Source: Desulfuromusa sp. (lineage in GTDB: Bacteria; Desulfobacterota; Desulfuromonadia; Desulfuromonadales; Geopsychrobacteraceae). From it: a stretch of 23,867 nucleotides of DNA. The number at the start of each line of letters is the position of its first letter. Within the stretch, counting starts at the first letter, position 1. Below are positions 13,666 to 21,403 of the stretch, in pieces. The translations under genes and the position numbers were made by a program. Below the pieces are notes generated by a model. It saw only the letters and a program-made list of their open reading frames with translations. It had not been told where the DNA came from and did no database searches. The DNA is taken from NCBI GenBank assembly GCA_021647765.1, contig JAKIUD010000050.1, positions 1 to 23,867 on the forward strand. The letters are read 5' to 3'.

Positions 13666-15003
13666 ATGAGCGAACTCGAGACTGAAAATGAAGAACTGAA
13701 AATTCTGCTGGTTGATGACGAAGTCAATATTACCAAGGCGTTGCGCCGGTTGTTGATAGACGTAGATTGCTATGACATTTATATCGCCAATTCGGGGCAG
13801 GAGGCGTTGGATTTAATCGCTGCTGAGCCTGATATCGGGGTGATTATCTCTGATCAGCGGATGCCGGAGATGACCGGGGTGGAGTTTTTGCAGCAGGCGC
13901 GGGTGCTGGTGCCAGATGCCATTCGAATTCTGCTGACCGGCTATGCTGATATTGAAGCCTCTATCTCGGCGATTAACGAGGGAGCGGTGTTTCGTTATCT
14001 GACCAAGCCCTGGGATGATGAAATTTTACTCAAGGCGATTGCTGAAGCTGCTCATAATTATTGGCTGATTGCCGAAAACAAACGCTTAAATAGGTTGGTT
14101 TTAAAACAAAAGGAGGAATTACAGCAATGGAATGATAGACTTAAGCAGCGGGTTCTGGATCAAACAGCGCAAATCCGAGCCAAAGGTGATGAGTTGGCGC
14201 TAATCAACCAGCAACTGCGGGGAAGTTTTGAGGAAACGATAGAAGCTTTGGCGGGGCTGATCGAAATGCGTGACCGGCGGGCTCCTGGACACTGTCGCAA
14301 TGTTGCCGAACTTGTCACGGTAATGGCGGAAAAGTTGGGACTGTCCGCAGCGGAAAAAGGTCAGTTGCACTCTGCGGGGTTATTGCACGATATCGGTAAA
14401 ATTGCCATGTCAGATAAACTGCTCGGGAAATCGATGACGGATCTTGATACGAAGGAGCTACATGAATACCAGAACCATGTTGTTCGTGGTCAGGCCGCGA
14501 TTAATATGGTTCCAGCGTTACATGAGATCGGGGTGTTGATTCGCCATCACCATGAACGTTTTGACGGCGAGGGCTTCCCCGACAAGTTGAAAGGAAAAGC
14601 GATCCCTCTGGGGGCACGGATCGTGTGTGCCGCTGATATGTTTGAACGAAAGTTGAGCCAGTTTCCCGAATCAGCTGCCTGCTCTTCTGCTCTGGCAGAG
14701 CTGGAAGGTGAATGGGGTCAATCTCTTGATCCGGAGTTGCGGCTGGTCTTGGAAGAGGGAGCCAAAAAGGTTTACAGTTACCTTAATATTTCTACCACGG
14801 TTCGTGAGATGAAAGTTTCTCCCAGAGGGCTGGAGGTTGGCATGCAGTTACAGCATGACCTCTTCAGTGGAACTGGAGTGCTGTTGCTGAAACAGGGGGC
14901 TACTTTCGATGAAAACGCCATCGGCGCGGTTCAGCGCTGTTTTATGATTGATCCCTTTGAACAGGATATTTGTGTGTTGTTGAAAACGGACGAAGCTGAG
15001 TAA
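13666..15003 (+). CDS. Receiver-HD-GYP-type response regulator with GFP variant motif
   Basis: 445-residue cytoplasmic response regulator, predicted c-di-GMP phosphodiesterase. REC (about 12-130) has D17/D18, phospho-acceptor D63 (VIISDQRMP), LLTGYAD and LTKPW. A long coiled coil (about 140-190) joins an HD domain with H241/D242 in LLHDIGKIAM and ligands in HHHERFDGEGFPDKL. The GYP triplet is GFP (F304), a tolerated but less common form, so activity is likely but not certain. A C-terminal module (about 380-445, GLEVGMQLQHDLFSGTGVLL) is a small beta-rich extension seen in some HD-GYP regulators. AGGA lies upstream of the ATG, close to a G-quadruplex-like repeat. The receiver is paralogous to the one at 12695, so both may share kinases. 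Confidence 0.9.
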   Translation: MSELETENEELKILLVDDEVNITKALRRLLIDVDCYDIYIANSGQEALDLIAAEPDIGVIISDQRMPEMTGVEFLQQARVLVPDAIRILLTGYADIEASISAINEGAVFRYLTKPWDDEILLKAIAEAAHNYWLIAENKRLNRLVLKQKEELQQWNDRLKQRVLDQTAQIRAKGDELALINQQLRGSFEETIEALAGLIEMRDRRAPGHCRNVAELVTVMAEKLGLSAAEKGQLHSAGLLHDIGKIAMSDKLLGKSMTDLDTKELHEYQNHVVRGQAAINMVPALHEIGVLIRHHHERFDGEGFPDKLKGKAIPLGARIVCAADMFERKLSQFPESAACSSALAELEGEWGQSLDPELRLVLEEGAKKVYSYLNISTTVREMKVSPRGLEVGMQLQHDLFSGTGVLLLKQGATFDENAIGAVQRCFMIDPFEQDICVLLKTDEAE

Positions 15004-15004
15004 G

Positions 15005-15117
15005 CCCCCCTCTCCCCAACCCATCTCCCACGAGGGGAGAGGGAGCAAAATCAGAAGTGATCGGAATTGCTGGGTACTACTCCCCTCCCTTTATGGGAGG
15101 GGTTGGGGAAGGGCGAA
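15005..15117. repeat. GC-rich inverted repeat pair (REP/BIME-like), copy F
   Basis: The C-rich arm (15005-15045) begins two bases after the stop of the HD gene and has the hairpin CTCCCACGAGGGGAG. A spacer of about 34 bases follows. The G-rich arm (15080-15117) has GGGAGGGGTTGGGGAAGGG (15095-15113), again a G-quadruplex pattern on the coding strand, 31 bases before the ATG of the hybrid kinase. Read in frame it encodes a false N-terminal extension (PLPLWEGLGKGE). Confidence 0.8.
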
Positions 15118-15144
15118 CCTGAGAGGAATAAGGTGGATAACCTG

Positions 15145-18100
15145 ATGAAACAATCAATATGGATCAAATCCTGCGTCATCTTGCTTCTCAGCTTCTTTGT
15201 TTTTAGTAGTGGACTGGCAGGTGCTGCCGAAAAGCTGGTTCTGCAACTCCCATGGCACCACCAGTTTCAATTTGCCGGTTATTATATGGCTGAAGAACAA
15301 GGCTTTTATCGGGATGCCGGTTTGGATGTTGAGATTCGTGATGTTACCCGGGGAGCAAATACCGTTGCGGAGGTTCTGTCCGGTCGAGCCGATTTTGGTA
15401 TCAGTGGGAGTGGCTTACTGGTTGAGCGGAGTTCGGGAAAACCCGTTGTTGCCGTAGCTGCTATTTTTCAACAATCTCCTGCGGTTTTTCTAACCCTTGA
15501 ACAGTCGGGCATTTATAAACCTGCCGATCTGTCTGGCAAGAGAGTGATGTTTTCGCCGGGATATCAGAGCCTTTCTCTGTTTGCTCTGCTACATCAGGAG
15601 GGGCTACTTGATAAGATTAAGCGTCTGGATACCAGCTTCGATTATCACTCGCTACTCAATGGAGAAACCGATGTTTTCAACGCTTATCGAACCAATGAAC
15701 CCTACCTGCTAGAAACTCAGGGATATCGAACCAATGTGATTGATCCCAGGGATTATGGGATCGATTTCTATGGGGATACCCTTTTTACCTCAGAACCTCT
15801 TATCCAAAAGAAACCCCAGGTTGTAGAGACGTTCCGCAAAGCCTCACTTAAAGGTTGGGACTATGCTCTCAATCATCCCGATGAAGCGATTGCGGTTATC
15901 AGATCCACCTATCAGGTTGAAAAAACTGTAGCTCAGCTTCAGTTTGAAGCCGCAGAAATTAAAAAGATCATCCAACCTGATCAGGTAGAAATCGGTAGGA
16001 TGGAATTATTTCGCTGGGCAGAGATTACCCATCACCTCATTGCTCTTGGACAAATTCCCGCCAACTTCTATTTAACCGACACGTTTCTTTATCAACCCCC
16101 GCATGGGGTTCACTGGGCTCAATTACGTCCCTGGATTTTGGGGGTTGTGATTGGTTTTGCTCTTCTATTGATTCTCCTCGCCACCCTATTTAAATACAGT
16201 CTTCATTTAAGAGCGACACGGAAGCAGCTTCGGCAAGAAATAGAAGAACGGAGCCAGGCAGAGGAGTTACTGAGCGAAGCGAGTAAAATTATCAATCGTA
16301 GTCCAACAGTCGCTTTTCTCTGGAAAAATGTGCCTGGGTGGCCGGTTGAGTTTGTCTCTGAGAATGTAGAAAAGGTGTTTGGATACCCTTCTCAGGATTT
16401 GATGGCGGGGTCGTCCGGTTATAATGAGATCATCCACAGTGATGATTTAGAAAGAGTTAAAGATGAAGTTCTCAACCACAGTGGCAAGGAAGACCAGAGA
16501 TCCTTCGTCCACGCCCCCTACCGGATCATCACTAAAAGTGGAGAGACCAGATGGGTTAATGACACAACCTATATACGTAGAAACAGCCAGGGTGAAATTA
16601 CCCACTATGAAGGGGTTGTTTACGATATTACTGCCCTCATGCAGGCTGAAGAGGAGCGATCTCAACTTTTGCAAGCGATAGATCAGAGCAGTGAAACCAT
16701 CGTCATCACTGATCTTACCGGTAACATTCAATACGCAAATCCGGCGTTCGAAAAAATTAGCGGTTACTCCTGTGAGGAAGCCATCGGTCAGAATCCACGT
16801 ATCCTCCAGAGCGGTCAACAGGATGATCTCTTTTATCAGGAGCTGTGGGAGATGCTGACCTCTGGTAAGATCTGGCAGGGACGGTTCATCAATAAGAAGA
16901 AGGACGGAACACTCTATATCGAAAATGCGACAATTTCGCCGGTGCGTGATGCCTTGGGCAAAACGGTCAACTATATCGCCGTTAAAAGAGACGTTACTCA
17001 CGAAGTTGAGATGGAAGAGCAGCTACGGCAGAAGTTTAAAATGGAGGTGATAGGAGTTATGGCCGGAGGAATGGCACATAATTTCAATAATAACCTGGCG
17101 ATTATTCTTGGTAATGTTGAACTTTCACTCCTCAAGTTGCCCAAGAATGATGAGACTCTCCCCCTGTTGAAGAATGCAAAAATAGCCATTCTCAGATCGA
17201 GAGATCTGGTTCAACAGATTCTCACCTACAGCCGCAACGAGGCTTACAGTAAGACATCAATTCAATTGCCAGCGGTTATTGATGAAACCCTGAAAATGTT
17301 ACAATCAACGATACCCAGCACCGTTCGCGTAGAACAGACGGTCAGTATGAACAGCAGAGATGTCTCTATCCATGGGGACTCATCCCAAATTCAGGAAGTC
17401 ATCGTCAATCTCTGCAACAATGCTGTCCATGCTATGGATGAAGAGGGGGATTTGAAACTTTCTCTTGAAACAGTTGAGTTGGAACAAAAGGAGATCCCTG
17501 CTCAGCATAAAGGTGCTCCCGGATGCTATGCCAAACTTAGTATTCAGGATAATGGTTCTGGTATGTCTCCTGAAGTTAAAGCTAAGATTTTTGATCTCTT
17601 TTTCACGACTAAAAAGCTTGATGGAGGAACCGGAGTTGGACTATCAACAGTACAGGGAATTATCAATCAACACGGTGGGCTGATCAAGGTTCATAGCGTT
17701 CCTGGAGAGGGAACCACTTTCGATCTTTATTTTCCGATTATTGAAAGGCGACAGAAGAAACGCTCCCCGGATGTTCAGGAGCAGCCCAAAGGGACTGAAA
17801 AAATTCTCTTCGTTGACGATGATGAGATGCTGGCAAATGTCTGGAGTGAAATGCTCAGAGAATACGGTTATCAGGTCAGCGCCATGATCAGTAGTACAGA
17901 AGCTCTGAAACTGTTTGCTGCCAACTCCGACTATTTTGATCTGGTAATCACTGACCAGACCATGCCCGAACTTGCTGGCAAAAATCTGATTCAGGAACTT
18001 CAGAAAATCAGACCTGATCTGGCGGCGATCCTTTGTACTGGCTACAGCAGTAAAGTTAACGAAGATGAAGCCAAAAAACTTGGTTTCAGTGCTTTTTGTC

Positions 18101-18171
18101 CGAAGCCTTTGGAATTGCCAGACCTGTTACAGACGATAAGACGGGTTCTGGATGAGAAGAAAACCGATTGA
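15145..18171 (+). CDS. Hybrid sensor kinase: NMT1/THI5 periplasmic binding domain-TM-PAS-PAS-HK-REC
   Basis: 1008-residue inner-membrane hybrid kinase. A signal peptide (about 1-27, ending SSGLAGAA) precedes a periplasmic binding-protein domain of the NMT1/THI5 type (about 29-300; LPWHHQFQFAGYYMAEEQ, then ADFGISGSG). Members of that family bind thiamine pyrimidine precursors, sulfonates or similar ligands. One membrane helix (about 328-350) follows, then two PAS domains (about 375-500 and 506-622). HisKA has H645 in GGMAHNFNNN, the ATPase domain has DNGSGM and GTGVGLS, and a C-terminal receiver has D937 (VITDQTMP) and CPKP. The ATG at 15145 has AGGTGG eight bases upstream and yields a proper signal peptide. 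It is the last gene of the block, so it may feed phosphate to the Hpt protein or act alone. The ligand is unknown. Confidence 0.9.
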   Translation: MKQSIWIKSCVILLLSFFVFSSGLAGAAEKLVLQLPWHHQFQFAGYYMAEEQGFYRDAGLDVEIRDVTRGANTVAEVLSGRADFGISGSGLLVERSSGKPVVAVAAIFQQSPAVFLTLEQSGIYKPADLSGKRVMFSPGYQSLSLFALLHQEGLLDKIKRLDTSFDYHSLLNGETDVFNAYRTNEPYLLETQGYRTNVIDPRDYGIDFYGDTLFTSEPLIQKKPQVVETFRKASLKGWDYALNHPDEAIAVIRSTYQVEKTVAQLQFEAAEIKKIIQPDQVEIGRMELFRWAEITHHLIALGQIPANFYLTDTFLYQPPHGVHWAQLRPWILGVVIGFALLLILLATLFKYSLHLRATRKQLRQEIEERSQAEELLSEASKIINRSPTVAFLWKNVPGWPVEFVSENVEKVFGYPSQDLMAGSSGYNEIIHSDDLERVKDEVLNHSGKEDQRSFVHAPYRIITKSGETRWVNDTTYIRRNSQGEITHYEGVVYDITALMQAEEERSQLLQAIDQSSETIVITDLTGNIQYANPAFEKISGYSCEEAIGQNPRILQSGQQDDLFYQELWEMLTSGKIWQGRFINKKKDGTLYIENATISPVRDALGKTVNYIAVKRDVTHEVEMEEQLRQKFKMEVIGVMAGGMAHNFNNNLAIILGNVELSLLKLPKNDETLPLLKNAKIAILRSRDLVQQILTYSRNEAYSKTSIQLPAVIDETLKMLQSTIPSTVRVEQTVSMNSRDVSIHGDSSQIQEVIVNLCNNAVHAMDEEGDLKLSLETVELEQKEIPAQHKGAPGCYAKLSIQDNGSGMSPEVKAKIFDLFFTTKKLDGGTGVGLSTVQGIINQHGGLIKVHSVPGEGTTFDLYFPIIERRQKKRSPDVQEQPKGTEKILFVDDDEMLANVWSEMLREYGYQVSAMISSTEALKLFAANSDYFDLVITDQTMPELAGKNLIQELQKIRPDLAAILCTGYSSKVNEDEAKKLGFSAFCPKPLELPDLLQTIRRVLDEKKTD

Positions 18172-18227
18172 TCGACAAGATGACTTCTGGAATCTGAATA
18201 TCCACTCATTTCAAGTTGCCTCAATAT

Positions 18228-18284
18228 TCCCTTTCCCCATCAAGGGAGAAGGAGAAAATCTGCTCCAGGAATAGTGACTGGAGC
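18228..18284. repeat. Partial REP-like unit followed by a hairpin, after the hybrid kinase
   Basis: TTCCCTTTCCCCATCAAGGG (from 18228) and GGGAGAAGGAG form a single degraded C-rich arm without a partner. A hairpin follows with GCTCCAG (18262-18268) paired with CTGGAGC (18278-18284) around a 9-base loop. No T-run follows, so termination would need Rho. This is the only structure seen in the first half of the 313-base gap before pckA. Confidence 0.5.
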
Positions 18285-18359
18285 GGAGTTAATAACCACG
18301 TCCTGGAAAATCATGACATTAGGGCGGCTTTAAAATACAAAACAGGTTATATTTATAGG

Positions 18360-18388
18360 TTGTTCAGAGTGAGTGTTTAGGCTATAGT
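18360..18388 (+). promoter_or_regulatory. Sigma70-like promoter for pckA
   Basis: TTGTTC (18360-18365) and TATAGT (18383-18388) are 17 bases apart, about 100 bases before the pckA start. It is the best match in the gap between the hybrid kinase and pckA. Confidence 0.5.
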
Positions 18389-18391
18389 TTG

Positions 18392-18413
18392 ACCGTTTGA
18401 CGGTTGTCGCGAC
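18392..18413. promoter_or_regulatory. Two adjacent palindromes just downstream of the pckA -10 box
   Basis: ACCGT-TTG-ACGGT (18392-18404) and the perfect 8-base palindrome GTCGCGAC (18406-18413) lie side by side over the predicted transcription start and early leader. The position is that of a repressor operator, or of a leader hairpin. The binding protein is unknown. Confidence 0.35.
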
Positions 18414-18484
18414 CAGTTACAAGTATTTATAAATTAAAATCATTGGATGGCAAACACTAACAAAACAGAAACGGGGAAGTGCAG

Positions 18485-20065
18485 ATGAGTGATGTGACCG
18501 CAGCGGATTTGGGATTGAAGAGTGTTGGTAAGGTTTATCATAACCTGAGTTATGATGAGTTGTTTGAACATGAAACAAAAAACAACGAGGGTGCGCTTTC
18601 GGCTAACGGAACCATGATGGTCGATACCGGTAAATTTACCGGACGTTCCCCCAAAGATAAATATTTTGTCAAACAAGATCCATCACAAAAGAACATCGCT
18701 TGGGGCAATATCAATCAGCCTGTTTCCAAAGAAATTTTTGATGAGCTTTATGCTGAAGTTATCGATTATCTGTCCGGCAAAGATATCTATGTTGCCGATG
18801 GTTTTGCCGGTGCAAATCCAAACACGACGCGCAAGATCCGTTTTGTTACAGAAATTGCCTGGCAATCCCATTTTATCAAGAACATGTTCATCCGTCCTGA
18901 TGAAGCTCAACTGGAGGGTTTTACCCCCGATTTCACCGTTTATAATGCTGCCAGTATCAGCAATAAAAACTGGGAAAAGCACGGCTTGAACTCTGAGGTC
19001 TTTGTCATCTTTAATATTGAGAAGAATGTCGCAATCATCGGTGGAACCTGGTATGGCGGGGAAATGAAAAAAGGGATCTTTACCATGATGAACTACTGGA
19101 TGCCGCTGGAAAAAATTCTTTCCATGCACTGTAGTGCTAATGTCGGCAAGGATGGTGATGTCTGCCTGTTCTTCGGTCTTTCTGGAACCGGAAAAACGAC
19201 CCTGTCGACTGATGCCAAACGTAAATTGATTGGTGATGATGAGCACGGCTGGGATGATGACGGTATCTTTAACTTTGAAGGTGGCTGTTACGCAAAAACT
19301 ATCGACCTGTCACCAGAGAGTGAGCCGGAGATTTTTAATGCGATCAAGCGTGATGCGCTGCTGGAAAACGTCGTCTACAACAAAGATGGGATCATTGATT
19401 ACACAGATAGCTCCAAGACTGAAAATACTCGGGTTTCCTACCCGATTGAGCATATTGAGAACCACGAACCAACCCTCATGGCAGGTCATCCGGAAAATAT
19501 TATTTTCCTCACCTGCGATGCTTTTGGTGTGCTTCCCCCTGTTTCCAAGCTGAGTAAAGAGCAGGCGATGTATTACTTCCTTTCTGGTTACACCGCTAAA
19601 GTTGCTGGAACGGAGCGTGGAATAACCGAGCCTCAGGCTGCTTTCTCTGCTTGTTTCGGTGAAGCCTTTTTACCCCTCCATCCAACGGTTTATGCCAAAC
19701 TACTGGGTGAAAAGATGGATAAATACAATGTTCACGCTTATCTGGTCAATACCGGCTGGGCAGGCGGCGGCTACGGGGTTGGCAAACGGATGAGTATCAA
19801 AGCGACCCGTGCTTGCATCAATGCAATTCTGGACGGCAGTATCAAAAATTGCGAGTTCGAACAAACTCAGTTTTTCAAGTTGAATATTCCAAAAGAGCTG
19901 GATGGAGTTGATACTCAGCTGTTAAATCCACGGAATGCCTGGCCGGATAAGGATAACTTCGATCAAATTGCTAACAAATTAGCTGGAATGTTTGTGGACA
20001 ATTTTAAGAAATACATCACCGATAATGATGAGTTTGATTTTACCCAGGCGGGTCCAGAAGTTTAG
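18485..20065 (+). CDS. pckA: Phosphoenolpyruvate carboxykinase (ATP)
   Basis: 526-residue cytosolic enzyme of gluconeogenesis: oxaloacetate plus ATP gives PEP, carbon dioxide and ADP. Length and motifs are those of the ATP-dependent family: TGRSPKDKYFV near residue 45, WYGGEMKKGIFTMMNYWMPL, MHCSANVG, the kinase P-loop GLSGTGKTTLS (231-241, with K237 and T238), and GDDEHGWDDDGIFNFEGG for metal binding. Later NTGWAGGGYGVGKRM is also conserved. Start: the ATG at 18485 has GGGGAAG 6-8 bases upstream; a GTG at 18479 touches that site. In an acetate- or organic-acid-using anaerobe it would make sugars from C4 acids. It is flanked by its own promoter and by a downstream terminator, so it is transcribed separately from the signalling block. 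Confidence 0.97.
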   Translation: MSDVTAADLGLKSVGKVYHNLSYDELFEHETKNNEGALSANGTMMVDTGKFTGRSPKDKYFVKQDPSQKNIAWGNINQPVSKEIFDELYAEVIDYLSGKDIYVADGFAGANPNTTRKIRFVTEIAWQSHFIKNMFIRPDEAQLEGFTPDFTVYNAASISNKNWEKHGLNSEVFVIFNIEKNVAIIGGTWYGGEMKKGIFTMMNYWMPLEKILSMHCSANVGKDGDVCLFFGLSGTGKTTLSTDAKRKLIGDDEHGWDDDGIFNFEGGCYAKTIDLSPESEPEIFNAIKRDALLENVVYNKDGIIDYTDSSKTENTRVSYPIEHIENHEPTLMAGHPENIIFLTCDAFGVLPPVSKLSKEQAMYYFLSGYTAKVAGTERGITEPQAAFSACFGEAFLPLHPTVYAKLLGEKMDKYNVHAYLVNTGWAGGGYGVGKRMSIKATRACINAILDGSIKNCEFEQTQFFKLNIPKELDGVDTQLLNPRNAWPDKDNFDQIANKLAGMFVDNFKKYITDNDEFDFTQAGPEV

Positions 20066-20110
20066 ACGAATAAACGAATGGCGTTAGTTTAAGGAAATTT
20101 CCAGCAAAAA

Positions 20111-20223
20111 CGGGATGTCCCCGAATGGGGGCTGTCCCAGGTTTTTGTGGTGCAAATCACCGCAGTTCTTCGTGGCTCGTAAACTCTTGGGACAGCCCCC
20201 GATGGGTCTGGGGACAGTCCCAA
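20111..20223. repeat. Inverted-repeat element with TGTCCCC/GGGACAG termini after pckA
   Basis: The left end (20111-20141) carries TGTCCCC and GGGGGCTGTCCCA; the right end (20188-20223) carries TGGGACAGCCCCC and GGGGACAGTCCCA. The 13-base arms at 20127-20139 and 20189-20201 match perfectly in inverted orientation, and the outer boxes match with a small gap. There is no coding potential. Such TGTCCC-type boxes are known at the ends of REP-associated (Y1/RAYT) elements in related bacteria; that link is inferred. Confidence 0.6.
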
Positions 20224-20312
20224 GTTTGCTGCAATACTGCTTAAGTTGATGCCATTTGCGAGTCAACAGAAATTATTTGTTGTTCCAGAGTCAGAATCAA
20301 AAAAAATTGGAG

Positions 20313-20340
20313 CGGTCAGCCTGTGCTGACCGTTTTTTTT
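20313..20340 (+). terminator. Rho-independent terminator
   Basis: A perfect 8-pair GC-rich stem CGGTCAGC (20313-20320) / GCTGACCG (20325-20332) with a 4-base loop is followed directly by eight T. It ends transcription from pckA, about 250 bases after its stop, and insulates thiL. Confidence 0.9.
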
Positions 20341-20361
20341 GTACCATTTGCCTCACTTCTC

Positions 20362-20389
20362 TTGACAAAAGGTGAGAAAAAAATAATAA
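20362..20389 (+). promoter_or_regulatory. Sigma70-like promoter for the thiL-che operon
   Basis: A perfect TTGACA (20362-20367) is followed after 16 bases by TAATAA (20384-20389), about 34 bases before the thiL start and just after the terminator. No TPP-riboswitch motif is visible between it and thiL, and the leader is too short for one. Confidence 0.6.
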
Positions 20390-20422
20390 TTAACATGCAA
20401 AAATTAACATTGGGTAAATTAT

Positions 20423-21403
20423 ATGTTGGTTAATAAAAATAACAGGTGGAGCGAATTCCGTTTTATCAGCTGGATTCAAGGGCAAGCGGGCTCTGGAAGT
20501 CACCTTTCGCAGGGAATCGGTGACGATTGCTCTATCCAACCGCAACAAGCAGGTCAGGATCTGTTGACCAGTACCGATCTGCTGATTGAGGGGGTGCACT
20601 TCAAGCGGGAGTGGATCAGTTTGTTCGACCTGGGGCGTAAGTCGGCTGCGGTTAATATCAGTGATATTGCAGCCATGGGGGGAACCCCGCAATCTTTGTT
20701 TCTAGGAATTGGTCGATCAAAAGAGCTCAGTGATGGGGAGATTGAACAGTTCCTGATGGGATTTCTCGCAGAAATAAAGACCTATGGTGCGGTTCTGGCG
20801 GGTGGAGATACCTGCTCTTCTCCAGGACCACTGATGATTTCTATCACCGTTCAGGGGACGGTTACAACAGACGAAGCTATCTGTCGTCAGGGTGCCAGCT
20901 ATGGAGATGCTATCTATGTTTCCGGCTCTCTGGGCGACAGTGCTCTTGCTCTTCACCTGCTGCAAAATGGTCAGCAACCAGATAATTTTTTGGCGGAACG
21001 ATTTCACACCCCAACGCCACGAGTTGCTCTGGGTCAGGTATTATCGAAGCGACAGTTAGCAACAGCAATGCTCGATGTGTCCGATGGGTTATTAGCTGAT
21101 CTTGGGCATATTTTAGAATCCTCAGGAGTTGGAGCAGATCTTAAAATGTCAGAACTCCCCCTTTCCGGGTCGTTTAAGATGGCTTTGGGTGGAAATTCAG
21201 AGCTGATAGATCTAGCACTCGCTGGGGGGGAAGATTACGAGTTAGTTTTTACCTCACCCGTGAAAGACTTGGATACGCAGATAGACAAAAGTCATGTTGT
21301 GACGCAGATCGGCATAATCAGCCAAGAGGCGGGACTGCGTATCCACCAGAAAAATGGGGACATCTATCAATGTCAAAGAGGTGGATTTGACCATTTTTCC
21401 TGA
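20423..21403 (+). CDS. thiL: Thiamine-monophosphate kinase
   Basis: 326-residue cytosolic enzyme that phosphorylates thiamine phosphate to thiamine diphosphate with ATP, the last step of cofactor synthesis. Family marks: EFRFISWI near the start, GIGDDCS, TSTDLLIEGVHF, VNISDIAAMGG, VLAGGDTCSS, LDVSDGLLADLGH and AGGEDYELVFT. The length is normal. The ribosome site before the ATG is weak, and no better start is obvious. The gene stands first in a group with cheR, mcp and cheW; its 3' end overlaps the cheR frame by 50 bases if cheR starts at 21354. Functional linkage with chemotaxis is unexpected and may be simple cotranscription. Confidence 0.95.
   Translation: MLVNKNNRWSEFRFISWIQGQAGSGSHLSQGIGDDCSIQPQQAGQDLLTSTDLLIEGVHFKREWISLFDLGRKSAAVNISDIAAMGGTPQSLFLGIGRSKELSDGEIEQFLMGFLAEIKTYGAVLAGGDTCSSPGPLMISITVQGTVTTDEAICRQGASYGDAIYVSGSLGDSALALHLLQNGQQPDNFLAERFHTPTPRVALGQVLSKRQLATAMLDVSDGLLADLGHILESSGVGADLKMSELPLSGSFKMALGGNSELIDLALAGGEDYELVFTSPVKDLDTQIDKSHVVTQIGIISQEAGLRIHQKNGDIYQCQRGGFDHFS

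Noticed and set aside
1989..15117. CRISPR array
   Set aside because: The repeats are palindromic, divergent and kilobases apart between genes, with no uniform spacers and no cas gene.
15145..16100. A stand-alone ABC transporter binding protein
   Set aside because: The frame continues without stop through a membrane helix into PAS, kinase and receiver domains, and no permease or ATPase gene is near.
16447..17001. 184-codon frame opposite the PAS domains of the hybrid kinase
   Set aside because: Antisense shadow of a firmly identified gene, without start signals.
18683..19246. 187-codon frame opposite pckA
   Set aside because: Antisense shadow; pckA is certain and the frame has no family motif.
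20341..20422. TPP riboswitch before thiL
   Set aside because: The leader from the predicted promoter is about 30 bases and AT-rich, with no THI-box-like sequence.
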